The notes beneath the pieces were generated by a model, which saw only the letters and a list, made by a program, of their open reading frames with translations, did no database searches and was not told the origin of the DNA. The position numbers and the translations under genes are program-made. From NCBI RefSeq assembly GCF_002250055.1, contig NZ_CP018866.1, forward strand, positions 1,604,501-1,668,500: a stretch of 64,000 bases of DNA, written 5' to 3'. The DNA is from Sutcliffiella cohnii (GTDB lineage Bacteria > Bacillota > Bacilli > Bacillales > Bacillaceae_I). Shown here piece after piece: positions 44,423-52,089 of the stretch; the stretch's first letter is position 1; the number at the start of each line of letters is the position of its first letter.

Positions 44423-44992
44423 ATGACAAAAAGTAATAATCAAGAATTGTCACAAGAGCAACGGGAAGAATTACTTAAAACATTGCATGATCGTTTTGAG
44501 AAAAATAGAAACCGCCATGAGGAGCTTGAATGGAGTAACGTCCTAGTGAAACTAGTAGCTAATCCTGAAAAACTTTCGTCTCTTTATGAAATGGAAAAAA
44601 CGGAAGGAGAACCAGATGTAGTTGGCTATGATAGAGAAACGGATGAATACATATTTTATGATTGCTCAGCGGAAAGTCCTAAAGGTCGTAGAAGTGTTTG
44701 TTACGACCAAGAAGCACTAGAATCTAGGAAGAAACATAAACCAGAAAATAGTGCTATTAATATGGCGACTGACATGGGGATTGAACTACTAACAGAAGAA
44801 CAATATCGCGAGCTGCAAAAGCTTGGAAACTTTGACCTTAAAACGTCAAGTTGGATACAAACACCAGCGGATATTAGAGAACGAGGTGGTGCCCTATTTT
44901 GCGATAGCCGCTACGGCCACGTCTTCGTCTACCACAACGGAGCAGAATCCTACTACGCCGCAAGAGGATTCCGCGGCTCATTAAGAGTCTAG
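44423..44992 (+). CDS. DUF4256 family protein
   Basis: 189 residues, ATG behind TAAGGGAGTTTTACC. YDRETDEYIFYDCSAESPKGRRSVCYD, IELLTEEQYRELQKLG and the end YYAARGFRGSLRV identify DUF4256. Soluble, full length. Its stop codon TAG is the first part of a GTGGACAG hairpin repeat. Function unknown. Confidence 0.85.
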   Translation: MTKSNNQELSQEQREELLKTLHDRFEKNRNRHEELEWSNVLVKLVANPEKLSSLYEMEKTEGEPDVVGYDRETDEYIFYDCSAESPKGRRSVCYDQEALESRKKHKPENSAINMATDMGIELLTEEQYRELQKLGNFDLKTSSWIQTPADIRERGGALFCDSRYGHVFVYHNGAESYYAARGFRGSLRV

Positions 44993-45035
44993 TGGACAGA
45001 GGGATAGTGGACAGAGGGACAGGTCCCTCGTCCAC
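44992..45035 (+). repeat. GTGGACAGAGGGAC hairpin repeat, copy B (double)
   Basis: A partial unit GTGGACAGAGGGAT (44992-45005) is followed by a full 29-base palindrome (45007-45035) with the same ACATTTT tail as copy A. The first G is also the last base of the DUF4256 stop codon. Confidence 0.85.
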
Positions 45036-45342
45036 ACATTTTCTGGAAAATAAGAGTTGAGTAACACTAATTTTATAAATCAAGTAGGTATGGGTTCTGA
45101 CAAAAGGGCCCTTTTTTTATGCTTCCACTAAATTTGTAAACATTTTCAAACCATTTAAAGTAAAAAAATATCTTTTTATTCCAAAAAAATATAGAAAAAT
45201 ATCAGTCTTCAGTGTAAAATATTTAATTATTTATCGCTTTTTGATAGATAGGGGAAACGTACAAGGTTAAATACGAATCAATAAATCGCTTTAAAACAAT
45301 CTGATTATTCTAAAAATTTTATATTGAAGAGGTTGATGAAAG
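45036..45342. other. gap without a gene
   Basis: About 307 bases. It contains AAAAGGGCCCTTTTTTT near 45100-45117, a possible short terminator without a proper loop, then very A/T-rich DNA. No frame with a ribosome site. The promoter of the hydroxylase gene presumably lies in the last 100 bases. Confidence 0.4.
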
Positions 45343-45987
45343 TTGACAGAACAATTAGCTACAAAAGAACCTACTATTTTTAATCACATTGGAAATAAAA
45401 TTGTAACAGATGACCGAGTCATAAACATCATTGCTAGATTAGAAGAACCGTTAGTGGTAATTCTAGGAAATGTTCTAAGTGATAAAGAATGTGATGAGCT
45501 AATTAAATTGTCAAAGGATAGACTAGAACACTCAAAAGTTGCTAATTCTTTAAAAGTAAACGAGTTGAGAACGAGTAGTAGTACATTTTTGCCAGAAGGT
45601 GAAAATGAGATTGTTGCAAGAGTGGAAAAGCGAATCTCCCAAATAATGAATATTCCTGTAGAACATGGTGAAGGACTTCAAATATTAAACTATAAAATTG
45701 GCCAAGAGTATAAGGCCCATTTTGACTTTTTTACATCTAAAAGTGGAAAGGTTCAAAATCCTCGCATAAGTACACTTGTTATGTACTTAAATGACGTAGA
45801 AGAAGGCGGAGAAACATATTTCCCCAAACTAAAATATTCCGTTTCACCACAAAAAGGGATGGCCGTTTATTTTGAGTATTTTTATAACGATCAAACTTTA
45901 AATGAACTAACATTACATGGTGGAGCACCCGTTACTATCGGTGACAAATGGGCTGCAACGCAATGGATGCGCAGACAACGAACGTAG
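45343..45987 (+). CDS. prolyl 4-hydroxylase (2OG-Fe(II) oxygenase)
   Basis: 214 residues from a TTG at 45343 behind GAAGAGGTTGATGAAAG. Iron and 2-oxoglutarate ligands are visible: H126 and D128 in YKAHFDFF, H192 in LTLHGGAP and K202 in GDKWAATQW. NVLSDKECDELIKLSKDRLEHS and GGETYFPKL are typical of Bacillus P4H enzymes; the B. anthracis homologue hydroxylates proline in peptides. No collagen-like target is in the window. Its TAG stop overlaps repeat copy C. Confidence 0.88.
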   Translation: MTEQLATKEPTIFNHIGNKIVTDDRVINIIARLEEPLVVILGNVLSDKECDELIKLSKDRLEHSKVANSLKVNELRTSSSTFLPEGENEIVARVEKRISQIMNIPVEHGEGLQILNYKIGQEYKAHFDFFTSKSGKVQNPRISTLVMYLNDVEEGGETYFPKLKYSVSPQKGMAVYFEYFYNDQTLNELTLHGGAPVTIGDKWAATQWMRRQRT

Positions 45988-46023
45988 TGGACAGAGGGAC
46001 TAGCTTCCTCGTCCGCTTTTTTT
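45987..46023 (+). repeat. GTGGACAGAGGGAC hairpin repeat, copy C (terminator-like)
   Basis: GTGGACAGAGGGACTAGC then TTCCTCGTCCGC followed by TTTTTTTT. A diverged copy whose T run makes it a good rho-independent terminator for the hydroxylase gene. Again the first base is the last base of the gene's stop codon. Confidence 0.75.
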
Positions 46024-46108
46024 AATTGGAATATGGATTCTCTTTATTTTAGTAGACTTTCCCAGTTCCGCTACAAATGGTATAATAGATAAATCATGGA
46101 GGGGTTAG

Positions 46109-46315
46109 ATGAAATTAAAGACACTAAGTTCCAAAATTGCTATTATTGTATCATCTGTTACAGTTGCATTATGTATAGTTTTTGCAAGTCAGGCATATTT
46201 CAGCTACCAAGAGGTTAAAAGTTTAGCTGATGGTTGTTACGATAAAGGTGGACTTCCAAGTATTCAAAAAACTGGATTCACCGTTAAACATTTTTCGTGT
46301 AATTTAGATGGGTAA
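46109..46315 (+). CDS. small secreted or membrane-anchored protein (68 aa)
   Basis: 68 residues, ATG behind ATGGAGGGGTTAG. N-terminal basic stretch and one hydrophobic segment, possibly cleaved after ASQA, then a short domain with two cysteines (GCYDKGGLPSI, HFSCNLDG) that could form a disulfide outside the cell. Not recognised. Confidence 0.65.
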   Translation: MKLKTLSSKIAIIVSSVTVALCIVFASQAYFSYQEVKSLADGCYDKGGLPSIQKTGFTVKHFSCNLDG

Positions 46316-46342
46316 ATGTACATACATATAAAACTGCCAAAT

Positions 46343-46387
46343 GGATCTATCTCTTAGTATATCGTTTACTGGGATAGGTCCTTTTTT
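46343..46387 (+). terminator. rho-independent terminator
   Basis: GGATCTATCTC pairs with GGGATAGGTCC (two G-U) and is followed by TTTTTT. Confidence 0.75.
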
Positions 46388-46550
46388 ATAGACAGAGGTC
46401 CTATTCGATCCATTTTTTGGTATGTGCTCTGTTTTAGTATCTTCACTAACTCAACAAGGAATAAATCTTTATACAGATTTTGCAAAAAAACTATATAATA
46501 AATGTAAGTATAAATGCATTGAAAAATGACAATTAACAGGGGGAGATTAA

Positions 46551-46742
46551 TTGACTAGGTGGAAACGTTACTGGATATTAATGCCGCCATTTTTTATTAC
46601 AATGTTATTGGTCTTTTTCCTTTTACCAAACCCATATAAGGGGCTTTTATTTGTAGTTCCAATTCTATTTTGGATAACATTATCAATATGGAATTATATT
46701 GGCGACCGGAAAAAGACTATTGGAGGATTAACAGATGACTAA
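46551..46742 (+). CDS. two-helix membrane protein (63 aa)
   Basis: 63 residues, TTG start behind GGGGGAGATTAA. Two hydrophobic helices with a basic N-terminus (RWKRYW) and a charged tail. Its last 8 bases overlap the next small gene, so they are translationally coupled. Not recognised. Confidence 0.65.
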   Translation: MTRWKRYWILMPPFFITMLLVFFLLPNPYKGLLFVVPILFWITLSIWNYIGDRKKTIGGLTDD

Positions 46743-46914
46743 AACAGTCACTTTCTCGGTAAGTACGATGAATCTGAAAGAAACCATTGCCTTAAAAGAG
46801 TTAGGTATTGACGAGAAAAGAAGTGAAATAGAAATTAAACAAGCAGTAGACGCTTATTTCAAAGAATGGGTTTGGAATAAAGTTTCCTTTTCGTATGTAA
46901 TAGAAGAAGAATAA
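46735..46914 (+). CDS. small soluble protein (59 aa), coupled to the previous gene
   Basis: 59 codons, ATG behind TTGGAGGATTAACAG, overlapping the preceding gene by 8 bases. Charged helical protein (LKELGIDEKRSEIEIKQAVDAY), ending with EEE. Not recognised; the coupled start and clean ribosome site support it. Confidence 0.65.
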   Translation: MTKTVTFSVSTMNLKETIALKELGIDEKRSEIEIKQAVDAYFKEWVWNKVSFSYVIEEE

Positions 46915-46995
46915 CTATTCGCTTTGTACATAAATGGTTAAAATGGTATATAGAGAACATACTTATGCTAGTCCAGTATTTTGTTTGGAGGGATT

Positions 46996-47289
46996 ATGTT
47001 GAAAGAAAAGAAGAAATTGAAGGTTTGTGATAAAGGTCATGAGTTTTATAAAAGCAGTGATTGTCCAACCTGTCCAACGTGTGAAAAAGAAAATAAGCCT
47101 ACGAGTGGCTTTCTCTCGAAACTTAGTTCACCTGCAAGAAGTGCGTTAATTCACGAAGGGATTGAAACTTTAACAGCACTATCAAAGTATACGGAAAAAG
47201 AAATTTTAAAGCTACATGGCATTGGACCAGCTTCTTTACCAACATTGAGAGCATCTCTTAAAGAAGAAGGGTTATCATTTAAAGAATAG
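46996..47289 (+). CDS. zinc-ribbon plus RNAP alpha-CTD-like HhH protein
   Basis: 97 residues from the ATG at 46996 behind TTGGAGGGATT. N-terminal Cys/His knuckle CDKGHEFYKSSDCPTCPTC, then a helix-hairpin-helix domain: SSPARSALIHEGIETLTALS and KEILKLHGIGPASLPTLRASL, as in the C-terminal domain of RNA polymerase alpha. Nucleic-acid binding is likely; regulatory role not shown. Confidence 0.75.
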   Translation: MLKEKKKLKVCDKGHEFYKSSDCPTCPTCEKENKPTSGFLSKLSSPARSALIHEGIETLTALSKYTEKEILKLHGIGPASLPTLRASLKEEGLSFKE

Positions 47290-47323
47290 TTTTAAAGGTA
47301 CTTAGTTTGATGAACTCTTCACT

Positions 47324-48136
47324 ATGATGAAAGTAGGATTTCGTAAATATAAGGTGAGGGAGTCGATTGCAATGTTAAAAGCCGGTTACGGCCTAGACCA
47401 TAATGGATTTATCGAAAGCGATGTTAGTATAGAAAAAATTGATAAATCCTATATGCCATGTATTCAAGAATCGATTGAGAGTCTTAAAAAATTGTTTCCT
47501 CAACAACTACATAGTGTTTATGTGTATGGTAGCGTAGCAAGAGGGGATGCAATACCACTAAAGTCAGATTTAGATCTAATTGCCATGTTTAACAGCCAAC
47601 TTAGTGCCGAGAAGTTGGCTGCACTAAAAACTCTCGCAAGTGAACTGTCTGTAAAGTACGGTTCTCTCGTTCGAGATGTAGGTATTGCTGTTGCATATTA
47701 CGATTACACCGTTGATCCTACTAATTATTATGAAAATGCCTTTATAAAGGAAATATCAGTTTGTGTGTACGGAGAGGATGTAGGGGAGCGATTTGGTCCG
47801 TATAAACTTACACCAGAGATAGCGATTAGTTTCAATGGCGATATATGTAATTATGTTACTAGGACGTTAAAAAGGTTAGAAACAGCAGCTTCTATAGAAG
47901 ATTTTAAAATTATTTCACAAGGCTTCGCTCGTAAACTCATCCGAACATACTATTCCATGGTGATGGCACGCTCACAAATATGGACGACTAAACTTCACGA
48001 ACAATCTGACGTTTTTACCCACTACTTCCCACATAAAGCACCTATAATCAGAAGCTTACATGAATGGATAAATCAACCTCCTACTGAACGGGATACTGTA
48101 TTTGAGTTGTTTAAAATAGAGGGAGGAGGGCAATGA
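47324..48136 (+). CDS. nucleotidyltransferase-domain protein
   Basis: Up to 270 residues; the ATG at 47324 has no good site, and the ATG at 47372 behind GAGGGAGTCGATTGCA would give 254. Pol-beta motif VYVYGSVARGDAIPLKSDLDL (GS...DxD), then a helical C-terminal domain with IKEISVCVYGEDVGERFG. Resembles aminoglycoside-adenylyltransferase-like proteins. The next gene starts within its stop (ATGATGA-type overlap). Confidence 0.78.
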   Translation: MMKVGFRKYKVRESIAMLKAGYGLDHNGFIESDVSIEKIDKSYMPCIQESIESLKKLFPQQLHSVYVYGSVARGDAIPLKSDLDLIAMFNSQLSAEKLAALKTLASELSVKYGSLVRDVGIAVAYYDYTVDPTNYYENAFIKEISVCVYGEDVGERFGPYKLTPEIAISFNGDICNYVTRTLKRLETAASIEDFKIISQGFARKLIRTYYSMVMARSQIWTTKLHEQSDVFTHYFPHKAPIIRSLHEWINQPPTERDTVFELFKIEGGGQ

Positions 48137-48642
48137 TGAAAAATAAAATTCTAATTCCCGTAGTCTTGATTATTATTTTATTTTTCGGATTTCTAGCTTT
48201 TCTAGTAATGAATCCACCCCTTTACATTCGTGGACACGGCACAACTGTTGAACCTATCCTAGATAAAGAGGGAAATCTGTATGTTGTCGCTGGTGTTAAT
48301 CCTGAGAACCATGGCTTTGCAAACATAAAGCTAAAAGAAGTTATAGTAAACGATTCGTACAAGCCTGTAAAAGTTGAACTCGGACTTAGCCGTTCCAACA
48401 CGATGGTTATGATTGCAGAAGCAGTGGGTGAAACGAGAGAAGGTTTTAGTTTTCATAACATAGAAGATTATCCGATAAAGACACCTCCTAAGCAAGAATA
48501 CGAGGAAGGAGTTTTTGACACGATTAGAGAATACGGTATTATTGTCTATCACGATGATGAGATAAAGAATGTTCTTATTAAATATAGTTACTTAGGTATT
48601 CCTTTTAAGCAACTGGTGGTTATTAACACTGGTGAAGATTGA
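48136..48642 (+). CDS. membrane-anchored extracytoplasmic protein
   Basis: 168 residues from the ATG at 48136 (GAGGGAGGAGGGCA before), overlapping the NTase stop. One N-terminal hydrophobic helix, then ~140 beta-rich extracytoplasmic residues (VVAGVNPENHGFANIKLKEV). No lipobox. Not recognised. Confidence 0.65.
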   Translation: MKNKILIPVVLIIILFFGFLAFLVMNPPLYIRGHGTTVEPILDKEGNLYVVAGVNPENHGFANIKLKEVIVNDSYKPVKVELGLSRSNTMVMIAEAVGETREGFSFHNIEDYPIKTPPKQEYEEGVFDTIREYGIIVYHDDEIKNVLIKYSYLGIPFKQLVVINTGED

Positions 48643-48703
48643 TAAGGGTGCGTTTATAGTAGAAGGACTAGTGGCAAACGGAAAAAGAAAGGAGATATAA
48701 TGC

Positions 48704-48907
48704 ATGAAAAATCTTACTCTATTCGGAAAAGTGAACTTTGGATTAGGAATTATATTTTTTATACTAGGAGTATTGTTGTTTGTTCAAAATTTTAATGAAG
48801 TATTTGTTTTTAAAGATCAATATTTGTCCATATCGTTGGTGTGTCTAGGAATTGCACTATTTTTTGCCTCCTATTTACAACAAAAAATTAGGAATAAACA
48901 TTCATAG
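48704..48907 (+). CDS. two-helix membrane protein (67 aa)
   Basis: 67 residues, ATG behind AAAGGAGATATAATGC. Two hydrophobic helices and a basic C-terminus QQKIRNKHS. It precedes the Eis-like GNAT by 33 bases. Not recognised. Confidence 0.6.
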   Translation: MKNLTLFGKVNFGLGIIFFILGVLLFVQNFNEVFVFKDQYLSISLVCLGIALFFASYLQQKIRNKHS

Positions 48908-48940
48908 ATTTACTTAAGGTCGGTATTAAGGGGAAATAAC

Positions 48941-49822
48941 ATGAACGAATTACATTTCATAAAAGATTACAAGAATGATAAGAAACTAAGAAAAAGTTTC
49001 AACGAGCTTGCTACAAAGGTATTTGGTATCAATTTTGAAGAATGGTACACATTGGGTTTTTGGAGTGAACGATATTTACCTTTTTCTTACGTTAATGAGG
49101 GGAAAGTTGTCGCAAATGTTTCTGTCAATGTACTAGGTTTCGTGATTAATGGTGAGAAAAAAAGAGCACTACAAATTGGGACAGTCATGACACACCCTGA
49201 TTATCGAAATAAGGGTGTGTCGGCTAGCTTAATGAATAAAGTGTTAAAAGAATACGAAGATAAATACGATTATATGTATTTATTTGCTAATCAAACTGTT
49301 TTAAATTTCTATCCTAAATTTGGTTTTAAACCAGTAAATGAGTACCAATATTCAATGAACTATTCACCAAGTAATGTAGATACAACCGGTATTCGTAAAC
49401 TCAATGGTACCAATGTAGACGATCTACATTTTATCTATCAATTTGCATCTAAAAGAGTGCCTGTTTCTCAAACATTTGGAACGGAAAATACGCAGTCTAT
49501 TCTCATGTTTCATTGCATGTATGTGTTTCATCAGGATATATACTACCTAGAACGCGAGGATGCTATTGTCATTTATAAAAAGGATAAAAATCAAATTGAT
49601 ATTTTTGATATTATTACGAAAAACGCTGTTGATATTGACGCAATTCTATCAAAAATATGTGATGAAGAGACTACTAAAATAGTTTTTCATTACACTCCGG
49701 ATTATCAAGGCATTCATACAGAAAGAAATATTGCTAATGGAAGTGACGTATTATTTGTAAGAGAAAACGATAATAATCATTTCCCACTGCAAATGAAACA
49801 TCCTGTTACTTCACAAGCTTGA
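48941..49822 (+). CDS. Eis-like GNAT acetyltransferase
   Basis: 293 residues, ATG behind TAAGGGGAAATAAC. N-terminal GNAT domain with LQIGTVMTHPDYRNKGVSASLM and LNFYPKFGF, preceded by the EWYTLGFWSERYLPFSYVNEGK stretch of the Eis/YkkB group, and a C-terminal domain to residue 293. Eis relatives acetylate aminoglycosides or polyamine-like substrates in some bacteria; here unknown. Confidence 0.82.
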   Translation: MNELHFIKDYKNDKKLRKSFNELATKVFGINFEEWYTLGFWSERYLPFSYVNEGKVVANVSVNVLGFVINGEKKRALQIGTVMTHPDYRNKGVSASLMNKVLKEYEDKYDYMYLFANQTVLNFYPKFGFKPVNEYQYSMNYSPSNVDTTGIRKLNGTNVDDLHFIYQFASKRVPVSQTFGTENTQSILMFHCMYVFHQDIYYLEREDAIVIYKKDKNQIDIFDIITKNAVDIDAILSKICDEETTKIVFHYTPDYQGIHTERNIANGSDVLFVRENDNNHFPLQMKHPVTSQA

Positions 49823-49942
49823 GTGTAAGAGGTAGAAGAGCAATAAGATGGTAATCAAAATGAGTCTTAGGTGGAGGGAATACTAGTGAGTGTAGATACG
49901 AATTCCCTTGTAACCTTTATAAGTCTCTGGGGAATAAAGGGT

Positions 49943-49972
49943 GCTATTCTTCAAGAAGGGGAATAGCTTTTT
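49943..49972 (+). terminator. rho-independent terminator
   Basis: GCTATTC / GAATAGC stem with an 11-base loop and TTTTT tail, about 120 bases after the Eis-like gene. The same stretch holds no convincing gene. Confidence 0.65.
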
Positions 49973-50051
49973 GTTTAAGTTATTGTAGAATGAGGCGCAG
50001 AAATGTGGAATAAGAAAATTGAGGGATTTATATGGGGGGAATTTTATTGTT

Positions 50052-50165
50052 TTGACACAGAAAACAATTTACTATCTCCCAATAAAGCCGTTAATAGGTT
50101 TATCGGTTTTAATTTTATTAGTAACTCAACTATCTATTATAGTTAAGAAAGGGGATGGAAGATGA
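50052..50165 (+). CDS. membrane microprotein coupled to the next gene (37 aa)
   Basis: TTG-start frame of 37 codons, with GGGGGGAATTTTATTGT before it. One hydrophobic helix (PLIGLSVLILLVTQLSIIV) and a KKGDGR tail; its TGA overlaps the ATG of the next gene (ATGA), the classic coupling arrangement. No family recognised; spacing from the site is long. Confidence 0.45.
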   Translation: MTQKTIYYLPIKPLIGLSVLILLVTQLSIIVKKGDGR

Positions 50166-50443
50166 AAAAATTTACTAATACTCATTTAGCAATAATAACA
50201 TCCAGTTTAATTCTAATATCTGTTATTTACAGTTTGATTGTCAATGAGCCAATATATAAATTTACCTCATTTTACCAAAATGTGACAATGATGGTGTCTA
50301 TCATTACATTATCAATTCACTATAATGCTTTGAAAGAGAATAAAGAGAAGAAGAATCTAATTTTACTAAGTCTAGTAGTACCCATTGCAGTGATTATGTA
50401 TATTTCAATTGGTTTTATCTCTTGGTTTAACAGCGGAAATTAA
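50162..50443 (+). CDS. three-helix membrane protein (93 aa)
   Basis: 93 residues, ATG behind AAAGGGGATGGA-type site at the end of the preceding frame. Three hydrophobic helices; the loop ALKENKEKKN is cytoplasmic by charge. Not recognised. Confidence 0.65.
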   Translation: MKKFTNTHLAIITSSLILISVIYSLIVNEPIYKFTSFYQNVTMMVSIITLSIHYNALKENKEKKNLILLSLVVPIAVIMYISIGFISWFNSGN

Positions 50444-50604
50444 AATACTGATTTAGAATTATAATTGTCTAAATTAACTAACTATCCGATAGTCTAAGAA
50501 GGATTTATTGTTTTTTATTGAGCTAATTACACAAATGAAGCAGAAGAGTTCATGCACATTAGTATCATTACACGACAAAAATAAAATTATTTGGAGGTAT
50601 AGTT

Positions 50605-50889
50605 ATGTGGGTAATATTTGGAGTTATTGCAATAGTAGCAACTTTTATCAATCTTTATATGTATGCAGCGGGAAAGGATTATAAGCTCGCTATGGCGATG
50701 GCATTATCATTTACAGCATTAACAATTTGTGCAGATTACAGTTATCTAACTCGGTGGGTAAAAGCTGAAGATTGGGCTGCTTTATCGGATGTAATACCTG
50801 GTATGGCAAGGGCATTTTGGTTTTTGACTATTGTTTCTATCTTACTAAATATAGCACCTATATTTTTAGAACGAAAACGTAAGAAATAA
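50605..50889 (+). CDS. three-helix membrane protein (94 aa)
   Basis: 94 residues, ATG behind TTGGAGGTATAGTT. Three hydrophobic helices, an acidic WVKAEDWAALSDV loop and a basic ERKRKK end. A conserved-looking Bacillus/Clostridium type, but I cannot name the family. Confidence 0.65.
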   Translation: MWVIFGVIAIVATFINLYMYAAGKDYKLAMAMALSFTALTICADYSYLTRWVKAEDWAALSDVIPGMARAFWFLTIVSILLNIAPIFLERKRKK

Positions 50890-50952
50890 AGACTTATTGT
50901 CACTTCATTTATATAATATGCAATTATTGTTTAAGTCTTATTTATAACTAAC

Positions 50953-50980
50953 GAGTGCGTTGATCCAATAAGGGATTTCA
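50953..50980 (+). repeat. hairpin repeat copy (GTGCGTTGATCC type)
   Basis: GTGCGTTGATCCAATAAGGGATT, the same core as the element at 53147 but without the second half of the stem or the T run. Degenerate copy. Confidence 0.45.
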
Positions 50981-51052
50981 AAAAAAGGGAAAACACCTTT
51001 ATTGTTGAATATACATAACCATTGAGGACTATCAAAAAATGGAGGTGTCCGA

Positions 51053-51259
51053 GTGCGTGGTTTAGGTGTAATTATTGTACTTCCGATTATCTCGGTTTTG
51101 TTTGGACTATACTTTATCACATTAGGGCTATGGGAATTAAGAGAAGGTCTAAATAGAAAACAATACATAATGTATATGTTTACTGGCTTGTTTTTCTTGG
51201 TGGTCTTAACCCCAATGATTTGGCTATTTGGAAGTGCCTTTTTAGTGCGAATGAATTAA
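51053..51259 (+). CDS. two-helix membrane protein (68 aa)
   Basis: 68 residues, GTG start behind ATGGAGGTGTCCGA. Two hydrophobic helices separated by LWELREGLNRKQY. Not recognised. A terminator follows at 51326. Confidence 0.6.
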   Translation: MRGLGVIIVLPIISVLFGLYFITLGLWELREGLNRKQYIMYMFTGLFFLVVLTPMIWLFGSAFLVRMN

Positions 51260-51325
51260 GTATGAAAAGGTACACTTAAAGTGAACGGGTGCTTTAATTA
51301 AATTAGAACAACACATTCAAAACCG

Positions 51326-51353
51326 AAAGCTTGGGATAACCCTAGCTTTTTTT
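51326..51353 (+). terminator. rho-independent terminator
   Basis: AAAGCTTGGG, loop ATAA, CCCTAGCTTT, then TTTT: a clean intrinsic terminator with one mismatch. Confidence 0.8.
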
Positions 51354-51475
51354 GTGCTAATGTATTAATAATTCATCCTACGAAAATGAATGTTATTTGG
51401 ACTGTAAATTTATATTTTCTACACGTTTTCGAAACTACTTATACATAACTGAGTAGCTTTTTTTATTGAAAAAAA

Positions 51476-51501
51476 TGAAACCAATACATAACTCAATCGT
51501 C
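51476..51501 (+). promoter_or_regulatory. ECF sigma promoter, TGAAAC-N16-CGTC
   Basis: TGAAAC (51476-51481), 16 bases, CGTC (51498-51501), 34 bases before the ECF sigma gene. This is the consensus of Bacillus ECF sigma factors (SigW/SigM/SigX type), so the operon is probably autoregulated. Confidence 0.75.
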
Positions 51502-51534
51502 TTAGCATTAAGTGAGAAATGAGGTGGTGTAAAT

Positions 51535-52089
51535 TTGAGTAGAGGTGCCGGAATGGAAAAGGAATATCTAGAAGATAAAAATGCATGGTTTGAAAGAATT
51601 ATGGATGAATATGGTGACAGATTAACAAAGCTTTCCTATAACTATACAAAGGATTGGAGTCTAGCCGAAGATATTGTTCAGGATGTATTCATTACTTGCT
51701 ATAAAAAATATGAAAACATTGATGAAATTGTATCTTTTAAATCTTGGATATTTAGGATAACCATCAACAAATGTAAAGATATATTGAAGAGTTCACTGTT
51801 TAAAAGAATTGTTATGAACTCTACCTTTCTTACACAAATAAAATCATTAGAATTAACACCGGAATCGTTCATATTGAAGAGAAGCGAAGAGGCATTCTTA
51901 TCTACTTGTGTTTTAGCACTACCTATTAAATATCGTGAGGTTATAACGCTCTATTACTATGAGGAATTTTCAATAGAAGAAATTAGTGAAATTTTGCAGA
52001 TTAATAGAAACACGATAAAAACTAGATTGAATAGGGGAAGGGAAAAATTAAAAATAATGATGGAAAGGTGGAGGGAAAATGGAGAATGA
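51535..52089 (+). CDS. ECF RNA polymerase sigma factor
   Basis: 184 residues, TTG start behind GAGGTGGTGTAAA; an ATG follows six codons later. Region 2: YGDRLTKLSYNYTKDWSLAEDIVQDVFITCYKKYENI; region 4: LPIKYREVITLYYYEEFSIEEISEILQINRNTIKTRLNRGREKL. Nothing else is attached, so it is a plain ECF factor. It overlaps the downstream membrane-protein gene by 11 bases, the usual sigma/anti-sigma arrangement. Confidence 0.92.
   Translation: MSRGAGMEKEYLEDKNAWFERIMDEYGDRLTKLSYNYTKDWSLAEDIVQDVFITCYKKYENIDEIVSFKSWIFRITINKCKDILKSSLFKRIVMNSTFLTQIKSLELTPESFILKRSEEAFLSTCVLALPIKYREVITLYYYEEFSIEEISEILQINRNTIKTRLNRGREKLKIMMERWRENGE

Noticed and set aside
45100-45117. AAAAGGGCCCTTTTTTT as a terminator
   Set aside because: The palindrome has no loop, so it cannot fold as an efficient intrinsic terminator; left as part of the gap description.
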